64,000 nucleotides of DNA, from contig CAMNJW010000002.1 of assembly GCA_946541845.1 (NCBI GenBank), forward strand, positions 1 to 64,000. The letters run 5' to 3'. Under the pieces are notes generated by a model. The model worked only from the letters and a program-made list of their open reading frames with translations. It searched no databases and was not told where the DNA came from. The position numbers were made by a program, and so were the translations under genes. This DNA comes from an uncultured Methanobrevibacter sp. Its GTDB lineage: Archaea > Methanobacteriota > Methanobacteria > Methanobacteriales > Methanobacteriaceae. Below are positions 47,501 to 55,027 of this stretch, in pieces (the stretch's first letter is position 1; the number at the start of each line of letters is the position of its first letter).

Positions 47501-49370
47501 CTATGAAGTGATTAATGGAATTAGGTTCTATCATTCTGGAGACTTTGTAAAGGTCACGGAGGATGGGGACTATTATGTATTTGGAAGAATGGATAACCAA
47601 ATCAAGCTTAGAGGTTTAAGAATTGAAATCGGGGAAATTGAAGTTGGTCTTTCAAAATTCCCTGGAATCAAGTCCGTAGCTGTTGTTGTTAAAAAGATTA
47701 AAGGCAATGATCATTTATGCGCTTACTTCACCGTTCATGATGAATACAAGGATGAAAACCGTGAAGAAAATGGATATTCGATTGATATTGATGAGTTAAA
47801 GGCATCTCTTGCTGAAAAATTGGTGTATTATATGGTTCCTACAGTTTATATGGAACTTGATGAAATGCCTCAAACAGCCAACGGTAAAACTGACTTGAGA
47901 AACTTGCCTGAACCTGTATTAATCACTGAATATGTCGCTCCTGAAAATGACATAGAAGCGTTCTTTGCAAACTTGTTTGCTGAAATATTAGGGCTTGATA
48001 AAGTCAGTGCCACTGATAATTTCTTTGAAATTGGAGGGACATCACTTCTGGTCACCAAGATTACTATGGAAGCTTTAAACAGGAACTACAATTTAAGCTA
48101 TGGGGATGTTTTCTCAAATCCTACTCCAAGGGCATTGTCTGAATTTATTTTATCAGACAAATCTGTTGAGAAAAAATCGGAATTAACTTATGATTATTCT
48201 GAGATTAATAAATTGCTTTCTAAAAATAATCTCGAATCCTTATTGAATGGTGAAATTCAGGATAGTCTGGGCAATGTATTATTGACTGGAGCAACAGGAT
48301 TTTTAGGAATACACGTATTGAGGGAATTGCTTGAAAATGAAACTGGTGATATTTACTGTTTCATAAGGTCAAATAAAGTTTTAAGCGGTGCTGAAAGATT
48401 GAAATCATTGTTATTCTATTACTTCTCCAATGAATATGAAGATTCATTTGATGAAGGATTGCATGTCATTGAAGGTGACATTACTAACTTTGAGGACTTT
48501 GAGAAACTTATTCCTGAAAAAATAGATACGGTTATCAACTGTGCCGCTAATGTAAAACATTTTTCATCAGGAACTGATATAGAAGACATTAATCTTGGTG
48601 GTGTGGTTAACGGACTTAAGTTTGCAAAATTGAAAAACGCAAAATATGTTCAAGTATCCACATACAGTATTGCCGGTGAAAGTATTGACAATTATCCTCC
48701 TGTTGACGTTAAGTTCACAGAGCGTGATTTGTTCATTGGTCAGGCTGTAAACAATCAATATCTAAGCAGTAAATTCTTAGCGGAACGTGCTGTTTTAGAA
48801 GCTGCCGTCAATGATGATTTGGATGTTAAAATTATGCGTGTAGGTAACTTGATGGCTAGAAGCTCTGACAGTGAATTCCAAATCAACTTCGAATCAAACG
48901 GATTTATTAATCGTTTAAAAGCGTTTGTAACTATTGGACAAATGCCTTATTCAATGATGATGAATAATGTGGAGTTTTCACCGATTGATACAACTGCAAA
49001 AGCAATTGTTGAGTTGTCCAAAACTCCTAAGGCATGCACTGTTTTCCATCCATATGATTATCACAGCATCAGCTTTGGCGATATAATTGACATTATCAAA
49101 CCATTAGGCTTGGAAATTAATCTTGTTGAAGATAAAGATTATGAAAATGCTCTAGATGATGCTCTTGCAGATAAAACAAAACAGGATGGGGTTTCTGGTT
49201 TAATCACATCTATAGGTTCCGGAAAGGTTAAAAAGATTTGGCTTCCAGTGGACAATACATATACAGTCCAGGCCTTATATCGTTTAGGCGTCAAATGGCC
49301 ATTCATCTCAGAAGAGTATGTTTATAATTTCATAAAATTCCTGGATGATTTGGATTTCTTCAGTGTTTAG
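41565..49370 (+). CDS. Dimodular non-ribosomal peptide synthetase with terminal thioester reductase
   Basis: 2601 residues from ATG 41565 (GGTGA upstream; the frame opens earlier without support). Domain order: condensation C1 (1-400, QHILLDG at 126-132), an extra half-C segment (about 430-600, no HHxxxDG), A1 (615-1095; LIYTSGSTGKPKG, SYGPTE), carrier T1 (Ser1141), C2 (1190-1595, HHIIVDG 1307-1313), A2 (1615-2115), T2 (Ser2160), reductase R (2235-2601; GATGFLG 2242-2248, Tyr2399/Lys2403). R domains release the chain as an aldehyde or alcohol. The A1 pocket has Ile807 where Asp binds the amino group; A2 has Asp1815. Cotranscribed with the MATE gene. Confidence 0.95.
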   Translation: MSYFNLSSSQKMLLFSEINNPKNDSFYLKFRKDYDLKDFEDVKRSIETISRTHLNLKIKYDENGDFKQYYDDFDVNVESFEVADESLDGFIVDYLDDPFDDVFDSPLYKWAVLKTDSSTVLIGVVQHILLDGTSLFSLIPQEIEKYLNDDEYASEDYSYETYVNDELDYLASSEANDDKEYWLNALKEYSQDWYSFDKSELGYYELLLDQIPKFDYSPFVTALALEFLYFAKSKKDNKIFKDIVMNTSVHGRYFGQGDALGMFVNTIPLRLTYDEDLTFDELLAYSKSVLKEGLAHAKLQFSEYTTDLRNENIDPDCISMISIVSNSSDYDSKFLTLQKDIKFPLHFRINKNYSDKNGLQSIFIEYDKSCFSYNEIESIANGLKDLVKQVMEHSSKKCKDYDVDVVDFFNAENYYNNLINSFENPTAISPDVNGDKIKFIKISKPIDEDKLKNLSRQYNMSKERMLLSVFLFNLTKFSFSKDILIAYNKQVCGYHFDTNLSVIDYLNDFKNSFKHYSNYPLLNNEKLNFESEILFFTDEFDIKDYKFVFNYESGNINLSYDESFYSQELMEAFLDSMEVLLDRFESQEVLLKNISIRGELEHDEDFKIELANEGVISKIFENIASENPHKTILIAEDGELTYDELNKKANRIANSLIKRGVDIEDRVMFMMRRNSDLIAAVLGIVKAGAAFIPIDPKYPANRINQILEDSDSKFVITSSEIDYDGENRIDVDELLKEEDDSNPKIELTPDNLCFLIYTSGSTGKPKGVMITHRGISNYIANVEDNVPIYELNHKCNKFISISTVSFIVFLREIFGTILNGLPVIFANDEQSIDPLELVDLFKKTDAEGFGSTPTRLLEYLQLEEIQEVVGKCNVIIVGGEGFPPVLYDRLSKYTDADIYNSYGPTEVTIASHYKLIDSPEVTAGWKMLNVVDKIMDIDGNQLPPYVPGEIYVGGAGIARGYLNNDEQTEKVFLTLNGIPYYNTGDLGKKDANGELYVHGRNDTQIKLRGLRIELSEIEGAISNYENISLSKVVVKNINSIEHLCAYFTATTDIDMDDLKQHLIDSIPEYMVPSYFTQLEEFPKTPNGKTDFKNLPDPEIDVDEFIEPRTEIERELFDIVSEILSIDEFGVNTDLFSIGLTSLSVIKFTSAIYNKLNAQLNVTEVLNYKTIERIASEIKIVDDESVDVQELYPLTSNQLGVYFDCIKDPENTAYNLPKKMEFSEGIDVDKLKSSIIKAINNHSYLKTRIIMENGEVYQQRRDDLNVDELIEIVDEAKVDEFVKPFKLDEGPLFRFKIVGNSMLLADFHHIIVDGTSLNILFDEIAKIYDGKDYELEELDGFEYSLNEKKTEQSSLYEEAKLFFANKIKEFDEATLIAQDINGDESEGNAATEDVFLEKEAIDDFCSQAGISQNNLFLAATSFVLNKFVYNRNILIATITNGRFNPNQQKTLAMMVKTLPLALKLNSDSSLKDYLDYVNGEWLNVLSYSSYPLTEISNEYGITPEILYAYHGKIIEDIEIGGMHVERQSIDYEGLKFKININVVEVDGQYRIFCDYNDQLYSKTLIDTFLDSIRIVLEKFQTFDGNTLMKNISIIENDDWGIDDLEFDEIPEDRLNKIFENQVELHPDRIVLYATDGKFTYSQLNEKANRIAHGLIKKGVGPEDRIMFILNRDSNTIASIFGILKSGAAFIPVDSEYPSERIEHVLTDSESKFIIVDDVVEKKGIDLSQYEDNLLDVNELLKEEDTSNPDPDVHANNMAYLIYTSGSTGLPKGVILEHGNIANFVYPDPRNVCTYELVHNLEKEDYKVLSTTTVAFDVFQQEIMGSLLNGVPMVFANDIEYKDPIEMMDLIHRTGANVYIATPSRLLQYLEIEAMQETMYGFKVYIHAGEPFSARLYELLSENSNGKLFNMYGPTETTVYCNGQLLESPDIHIGKALFNVHEMVMDFDSNPLPPNVIGELFIGGKGVSREYLNRPEKNEEAYEVINGIRFYHSGDFVKVTEDGDYYVFGRMDNQIKLRGLRIEIGEIEVGLSKFPGIKSVAVVVKKIKGNDHLCAYFTVHDEYKDENREENGYSIDIDELKASLAEKLVYYMVPTVYMELDEMPQTANGKTDLRNLPEPVLITEYVAPENDIEAFFANLFAEILGLDKVSATDNFFEIGGTSLLVTKITMEALNRNYNLSYGDVFSNPTPRALSEFILSDKSVEKKSELTYDYSEINKLLSKNNLESLLNGEIQDSLGNVLLTGATGFLGIHVLRELLENETGDIYCFIRSNKVLSGAERLKSLLFYYFSNEYEDSFDEGLHVIEGDITNFEDFEKLIPEKIDTVINCAANVKHFSSGTDIEDINLGGVVNGLKFAKLKNAKYVQVSTYSIAGESIDNYPPVDVKFTERDLFIGQAVNNQYLSSKFLAERAVLEAAVNDDLDVKIMRVGNLMARSSDSEFQINFESNGFINRLKAFVTIGQMPYSMMMNNVEFSPIDTTAKAIVELSKTPKACTVFHPYDYHSISFGDIIDIIKPLGLEINLVEDKDYENALDDALADKTKQDGVSGLITSIGSGKVKKIWLPVDNTYTVQALYRLGVKWPFISEEYVYNFIKFLDDLDFFSV

Positions 49371-49380
49371 GGGTAAAATA

Positions 49381-51105
49381 ATGTATGAACGTAATTATGA
49401 GTTATTAAGAAGTAAATTCAGTGAATTTTTCCTGCCTACATTATTCACTTCCATGGCAGGGAACATCTGCCTGTTTGTCGATGGTTTGATTGTAACTTTT
49501 TTACTGGGTGCAGGCAACTTATCTGCAATTCAGATTGTTGCTCCGGTAATCACATTTGTCAACCTCATATATTGGATGATTGGATTGGGAGGAAGTGTAC
49601 TTTGCTCTGTTGCAAAGGCGGAATTTGATGATGAGAGAAGCAACAGCTACTTTTCGGTGGCTATTTTATCTCTTTTAACCATAGGGGTATTGATTGCAAT
49701 TTTTGGTTGGATTTTTTCAGGTTCAATTGCACAGTTTTTATGCGCTTCACAGCCTGAATTGGTTCCGGATGTCACTAACTATTTCAGTGCTCTGATTATT
49801 GGAATGCCATTTTTATGTTATATGATGAGTTTATCTTACTTTATTAGAGCAGATGGAATTCCAACATTGCCGTTTAGGGCTATATTATTGGCAAATATTA
49901 TTAACATCTGTTTTGACTTTGTATATATTCAATTCTTTGGAATGGGTATTGGAGGAGCTGCATTGGCTACTACAACAGGTTACTTGTCAGGTTCAATATT
50001 AATTTCATATTACTTCTTTAAAAAAGAACGTACATTACAATTCATTAAATTAAAAGTTGGTTCAACCTTAAGTTATCTGAAAGAGATTGCAACCTCTGGC
50101 TTTTCCTCTTCTTCAACTCAACTGTATTTAACTTTAAAATTGTTTGTCATAAACTTTTTGCTTGGAATATACATAGGTAAATCAGGGCTTGTTGCATTCG
50201 GTATTTGTTATAACAGTTTATTTATACTTTATATATTCTTAATAGGAACTGCCCAAACAATGTCTCCAATTGTATCTGTTTACTTTAAGGAAGAGGATTT
50301 TTCCGGTGTTAATTATGTAATCAACAGATCTTTGAAAATAGTTTTGGTTGCAAGTTTGGCGCTGTCCGCTTTATTCATAGTTTATCCACAATCCTTGTTG
50401 ATGTTATACAGTGTTAAAAATCCAGCGGATGTTCCTGTAGTTTTAAATGCTTTAAGGATTTTTGCCATTAGCTATGTTGGAACTGCAATTACATTCTTAT
50501 ATACATTCTACTCTCAGGCAATTCAACAAAATTCTCTCTCAACAATAATTTCATTGCTTGAAGGATTTATATTGCCTATTGGATTTGCGATAGCATTGTC
50601 ATTTTTATTTGGCGGAAATGGAATATGGATTTCATTTGCACTGGCTGAACTGTTTACAATAGTATTTATCTTTGCCTATTCAAGGTATATTAATAGAAAA
50701 ACTGATGGGGAATACACAGGATTCTTCATTAACAAGCACAATGATGATACTGTATTTGAACATACCATTCAGGGGGATGTTAATGAAGCGGTAAACTTAT
50801 CCCGTGATGTTCAAACTCACTTGGGTGACAACAAATCTGCAACTATAGTTAGCATGGCTATTGAGGAGATGCTTGTTAATATCATCAACACCAATGATGA
50901 GATTGATGCAATTGATGTGATTGTTAGAAACAATGAGGATGAGATATTGGTTTCCATCAAGGACACTGGTATTGACTTCAATCCAGTAGTTGAAAATGAT
51001 GGCCTTAAATTTGATAACATCAGTGTTTTAAATAAAATTGCGGATAAAATTGAGTATTCCCGCGTATTGGGTTTGAACAGTACTGTAATTACTATTAAAA
51101 ATTAA
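49381..51105 (+). CDS. MATE-family exporter fused to an RsbW-like HATPase domain
   Basis: 574 residues. Residues about 1-445 form a 12-helix MATE transporter, which exports small molecules by cation antiport; the first helices carry FFLPTLFTSMAG. Residues about 460-574 form a HATPase/anti-sigma kinase-like domain: N box AIEEMLVNIIN (Glu495/496, Asn500) and G1 KDTGIDFNP (Asp528), closely resembling the separate kinase at 40644-41021. The glycine-rich G2 loop is degenerate. It starts 10 bases after the NRPS stop with GGGGT upstream, so it is the likely exporter of the NRPS product, possibly gated by the STAS protein. Confidence 0.93.
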   Translation: MYERNYELLRSKFSEFFLPTLFTSMAGNICLFVDGLIVTFLLGAGNLSAIQIVAPVITFVNLIYWMIGLGGSVLCSVAKAEFDDERSNSYFSVAILSLLTIGVLIAIFGWIFSGSIAQFLCASQPELVPDVTNYFSALIIGMPFLCYMMSLSYFIRADGIPTLPFRAILLANIINICFDFVYIQFFGMGIGGAALATTTGYLSGSILISYYFFKKERTLQFIKLKVGSTLSYLKEIATSGFSSSSTQLYLTLKLFVINFLLGIYIGKSGLVAFGICYNSLFILYIFLIGTAQTMSPIVSVYFKEEDFSGVNYVINRSLKIVLVASLALSALFIVYPQSLLMLYSVKNPADVPVVLNALRIFAISYVGTAITFLYTFYSQAIQQNSLSTIISLLEGFILPIGFAIALSFLFGGNGIWISFALAELFTIVFIFAYSRYINRKTDGEYTGFFINKHNDDTVFEHTIQGDVNEAVNLSRDVQTHLGDNKSATIVSMAIEEMLVNIINTNDEIDAIDVIVRNNEDEILVSIKDTGIDFNPVVENDGLKFDNISVLNKIADKIEYSRVLGLNSTVITIKN

Positions 51106-51337
51106 ATGTGATGCCCTTGTTGATGTAATATTTTTGATATTATTGGTGTAATTTGATAAATATTTTATACATATTCAGTTAAAAATATGTTTATAACATT
51201 TTTTATTCACATTTTGAATAAATATGTTGTGAATTGTGATAAGCTATTATTAGGTATATCTTGATATTATGTCATGTATATTTGATATTGACTTATTGAT
51301 TGTTCTAAATGAATTATTTTAATCGAGGGAAATTTTT

Positions 51338-52114
51338 TTGAATATAAAAAATAAACTGTTAATTTCGCTATTGATTTTGGTATTTGTAACATCTGTTGGT
51401 GTTGCATTTGCAGAAGATGCAGAAATTTCTGATGAATTGGCTGTTGATGATGTTGATGAATCTATTGCTATAAATGAGGATGTTGATGAACCAATTGCTG
51501 CCACTGATGCTGAAGAAACATTGACCGCTGCAGATGATGATGAAACATTGACTGTGGGGGAAGAGAATGCATCATCTGGAGATGAGCAAAAATTGGCTAG
51601 CTTAGGTATCCGTGTCGAGGTTCTTGACAAAAATGTTAAAGTTGGCGACAAATTCAGAGTTAAGGTCACTATAATAAACGGTGGCGATATTCCTGCTCAA
51701 AGCGTTGCTGCAGGATTGTCATTCACTGATCTTTTAGAAAATCCTGATGCTACTTTCAAGCTAGTTGATAATGGAGGTCATGCTGTACAAGATGCAGAAA
51801 CCGGATGGATTATTAATCTAGATTACCTTGAAGCTGGTGCAACTGAAGAAGTAATCTTGACATTTTTAGCTACTGAAAGCGGCACAAAATACATTGTCGC
51901 TGATGTAAATGCAGACAACGCCATTTCAGAGCCTGACAGTGAAACCAACACTACAATAACTATTGGTGAAAATCAAAATTCTGCAAGTAATGCCGTTACT
52001 AATAATGTTAAATCTAAGGCAGTTGTATCCAAAACTTTACATGCAACTGGTAACCCGTTAGCTCTTTTAGCATTAGCTTTATGCTGCATGGTTCCATACT
52101 ATCGCAGAAACTAA
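51338..52114 (+). CDS. Secreted surface protein with CARDB-like domain and TGNP C-terminal tail
   Basis: 258 residues starting at a TTG behind GAGGGAAA. A signal peptide occupies about 1-25 (ends AFA). Residues 26-85 are very acidic and low in complexity. Residues about 88-205 form a CARDB/DUF11-type beta sandwich, with NVKVGDKFRVKVTIING and SEPDSETNTT. A Ser/Asn-rich spacer follows, then TGNP (237-240), a hydrophobic segment and VPYYRRN at the end. The C-terminal layout resembles a sorting or anchoring signal and is shared with the protein at 55028-55774. Confidence 0.8.
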   Translation: MNIKNKLLISLLILVFVTSVGVAFAEDAEISDELAVDDVDESIAINEDVDEPIAATDAEETLTAADDDETLTVGEENASSGDEQKLASLGIRVEVLDKNVKVGDKFRVKVTIINGGDIPAQSVAAGLSFTDLLENPDATFKLVDNGGHAVQDAETGWIINLDYLEAGATEEVILTFLATESGTKYIVADVNADNAISEPDSETNTTITIGENQNSASNAVTNNVKSKAVVSKTLHATGNPLALLALALCCMVPYYRRN

Positions 52115-52118
52115 ACTT

Positions 52119-52152
52119 AAGGGATTTTCTAATCCTTTTTTTATTCTTTTTT
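52119..52152 (+). terminator. Hairpin plus T-run after the CARDB surface gene
   Basis: Stem 52119-52126 with 52131-52138 (one G-T pair, 4-base loop) immediately followed by two T-runs. Confidence 0.5.
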
Positions 52153-52226
52153 TAACAAATATCATAATTATATACTTCAAAGTTCAAATAGTATTATTTA
52201 TTGATATCTGAATTATAGTGAATTTT

Positions 52227-53087
52227 ATGTCAAACAAATCGTTTTTTGCAAAAATTGAAGAAAAAATATTAATGTTTACAAAACCTGAGTATATGGATTC
52301 CAAAGATAAAATTGATGAGTTCATCAGGGAGAAATCTCTTTCTCAGGATAAGATTCCTAAAGGCATTTTCAAAAGCAGGGATTTCAATGGCATGGAAATT
52401 TTCAATTTTGGTGATGAAAATGCCTCCGACACTATTTTATACATACATGGTGGAGCTTACATCAACGAAATTAATTATCAACATTTATTATATTGCTTTA
52501 AGCTATCACGAAAATTAGGCATGAATGTAATTTTACCAGTTTACTTGCTTGCTCCTAATCATAAATCAATTGAATGTTTTGATGCGATTGAAGGTTTGTA
52601 TAAGGAACTGATTGCAAGACATAAAAATGTCACATTGATGGGCGACTCAGCAGGAGGAGGTTTTGTGTTGTCATTCTGTCAATATCTAAAATCGATCAAT
52701 TTACCACAACCTGATAGGATAATAGCATTCTCTCCATGGGTTGATGTTTCAATGGGTAATCCGCCATATGACAATGAAAACGACCCTATTTTAGGTGAGA
52801 TTGGATTAAAAGAAATAGGTAAGTCCTGGGCAGGAGATTGGGATGTGAAGGATTATCGAGTAAGTCCGTTATATGGTGACAATGAGGGTCTTCCGCAAGC
52901 ACTGATTTTTGCAGGAACCAATGAGATTTTCTATAAAGACATTGAAATGTATGTCGAAAATCTAAAAAATGATGGCGTTGATGTTAGATTCATAACTGGT
53001 GAAGGTTTGTTCCATATATATCCTCTGTTCCCAAGTCCAGAGGCAAAAAAAGCTTTTAAAGAAATAAAAAAGGAGATAATGGGTTAA
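52227..53087 (+). CDS. Alpha/beta hydrolase of the hormone-sensitive lipase (HSL) type
   Basis: 286-residue esterase/lipase-like protein. The oxyanion-hole HGG is in YIHGGAYIN near residue 80, and the nucleophile Ser in LMGDSAGGGF near 142. A late His lies in EGLFHIYPLF near 260, with a plausible Asp/Glu in AGTNEIFYKD. No signal peptide, so cytoplasmic. The start is ATG 52227 with GTGA five bases upstream; the in-frame GTG at 52218 is part of that site. Substrate unknown; carboxylesters or deacetylation are typical. Convergent with the acyltransferase gene, stop codons adjacent. Confidence 0.88.
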   Translation: MSNKSFFAKIEEKILMFTKPEYMDSKDKIDEFIREKSLSQDKIPKGIFKSRDFNGMEIFNFGDENASDTILYIHGGAYINEINYQHLLYCFKLSRKLGMNVILPVYLLAPNHKSIECFDAIEGLYKELIARHKNVTLMGDSAGGGFVLSFCQYLKSINLPQPDRIIAFSPWVDVSMGNPPYDNENDPILGEIGLKEIGKSWAGDWDVKDYRVSPLYGDNEGLPQALIFAGTNEIFYKDIEMYVENLKNDGVDVRFITGEGLFHIYPLFPSPEAKKAFKEIKKEIMG

Positions 53088-54131
53088 TTATCTCATATAT
53101 AAAATGTATTTTCCAAACCTTGGGATTCTATAAATAATCACTACTGCAATGTAACTGAAGATGATTAACAAGATCCAAAGGATTATTGCTTTAACAGGTT
53201 CTGAGTATGGTAGCTGGACGACAAGTGGAAGCAATGGTAATCTAAATAGGTTGTGCACTAAAAACACTGCAAATGAGTATTTAGATAAGAAGCTGACAAG
53301 TGGAAATGCTCTAACTTTGCCCATTCTTGAACATAGCTCAAACAAAGCAAAAGATCCTGTTAGAATGAATGGGAACTCATACCATAGGAAAAAGTCATAT
53401 CCTTTGATAAATGCATAGTATTGGAATAATACGCATATTATGAATGATACAATGGCAAGTAAACTCATTTTTGCAGATGAATACTTTTTAAACAAGTCTT
53501 TTTTGACCAGATATCCTAAAATGATGTAGATACCATAAACTCCACCACTGAATCCAAGACAATATTGGATAGAGACATTCTCAATTCCATGCATTGCAAG
53601 CACTACTGTAATGAATGGTAACAGGAATGCGAGAAGTGCAAATACTATTGTGGCCTGGTTAATTGTTTTTGGGTCAAAATGTTCCAATGCATTTGATACA
53701 AATGGCATTGAAAGATACATTCCAATAATCATCGGCATATACCACATGTGGCTAAAAAACAAGTTTCCCGCTTCGGCAAAATTAACGTGGCTTGATCCTA
53801 CTGCAACAAATTGTAAGCTAATTGCATATATTACTGCCCAGATAATTGTGACAATAATCAATCCCTTACAATTCTTATTCCAAAACTTACGGACACGCTC
53901 ATCGTTGTAAGATCTGTCCAATAACAAGTAACCTGTAATCATTAAAAAGAATGGAACTCCTATACGTCCTATAAAAAGGGATGCAAAATTAAATATTCTT
54001 GAATAAATTGTATAATTCAGTATTGCGTCTGAAGATATTATAAAAATACCATCTGTTGCATGAATGTATAGAACAGTCAATATTGCAATTGCACGTACAA
54101 AATCAATCCATTCGACTCTAGTTTTACTCAT
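53088..54131 (-). CDS. Membrane acyltransferase, family 3 (OafA-like)
   Basis: 347-residue integral membrane O-acyltransferase with about ten transmembrane helices. The N-terminal RVEWIDFVRAIAIL block with a following conserved His (YIHATDGIF) and FFLMITGYLLL are typical of acyltransferase 3 proteins, which acetylate or otherwise acylate sugars of surface polymers. GGAGAAA before ATG 54131 decides the start over an in-frame Met at 54194. Given neighbouring surface proteins, a role in cell-envelope glycan modification is likely. Confidence 0.88.
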   Translation of the reverse strand: MSKTRVEWIDFVRAIAILTVLYIHATDGIFIISSDAILNYTIYSRIFNFASLFIGRIGVPFFLMITGYLLLDRSYNDERVRKFWNKNCKGLIIVTIIWAVIYAISLQFVAVGSSHVNFAEAGNLFFSHMWYMPMIIGMYLSMPFVSNALEHFDPKTINQATIVFALLAFLLPFITVVLAMHGIENVSIQYCLGFSGGVYGIYIILGYLVKKDLFKKYSSAKMSLLAIVSFIICVLFQYYAFIKGYDFFLWYEFPFILTGSFALFELCSRMGKVRAFPLVSFLSKYSFAVFLVHNLFRLPLLPLVVQLPYSEPVKAIILWILLIIFSYIAVVIIYRIPRFGKYILYMR

Positions 54132-54279
54132 TAAGTTTTCTCCGATTTTTATTATTTTTATTTTTATTCCAAGTTTGTTATATAATTTTTCCAATTTTTT
54201 TTTAAGATTTATATATCATTAAAAATAAAATATAAATAATTCATAATTTTAGAGTTTTAAAATTAATTAGGTGAACAAT

Positions 54280-54990
54280 ATGGAATTAGGCGAAATTTTT
54301 AGTGATGCTTTAAGTTATCCATTACAAAACATTAAAGCATTAGTAATTTATGTTATTTTAGGAATTATTTTAGGAATTGCAATTGGAGGAACTCTCGCAG
54401 CAGTTATGGCAGGTATTGCAGCAGAAAACTTCTTAGCAGTACTCGGTTCAGGAATAATCGGAATAATTATTGCTGTTTTAATCGGATTTGTAATTAGTGG
54501 TTATGAATTAGATATTGTTAAATATGGTATTGAAAGGGACCCTGGTGCTCCAGGAATTGACATTGTTGGTCAGTTCATCAATGGTGTAAAATACTTTGTA
54601 GTAGGTATTGTTTACATGATTATCCCAATAATTATCAGCTCAATCTTAGCTATAATCTTCCAACACTGGTTATCTATGATTATTTCCATTGTTGTAGGAA
54701 TCATCTTTGCATTAGCAATGATAATGGGTGAATGTAGATTAGCTAAAACTGGTGATATAGGATATGCTTTATCCATTGGTGAAGCTATTGGAGATATTTC
54801 CAGAGTAGGTTTTGTAAAAGTCGTATTATTCATTATTATTCTTTTCATTATTACATTTATTTTAGCATTAATTGTTGGTGCTATTAATCAATGGAATACC
54901 ACTATCGGTGGAATATTGATGGGTATTTTAGGTGTTTACATTACTTTCTTCTCTGCAAGAGCAACTGGTTTATTATACTCTGATGTATAA
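54280..54990 (+). CDS. DUF4013 integral membrane protein
   Basis: 236 residues, almost wholly hydrophobic, with about six transmembrane helices. The SGYELDIVKYGIERDPGAPG block and the later GECRLAKTGD motif are typical of DUF4013. The start is ATG 54280 behind AGGTGA; the GTG nine bases earlier belongs to that site. It is more distant from the two DUF4013 copies at 36-38 kb than those are from each other. Function unknown. Confidence 0.85.
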   Translation: MELGEIFSDALSYPLQNIKALVIYVILGIILGIAIGGTLAAVMAGIAAENFLAVLGSGIIGIIIAVLIGFVISGYELDIVKYGIERDPGAPGIDIVGQFINGVKYFVVGIVYMIIPIIISSILAIIFQHWLSMIISIVVGIIFALAMIMGECRLAKTGDIGYALSIGEAIGDISRVGFVKVVLFIIILFIITFILALIVGAINQWNTTIGGILMGILGVYITFFSARATGLLYSDV

Positions 54991-55027
54991 ATAAACCTAC
55001 TTTTTTTCTTTTTTTTAGGTGATGCCA

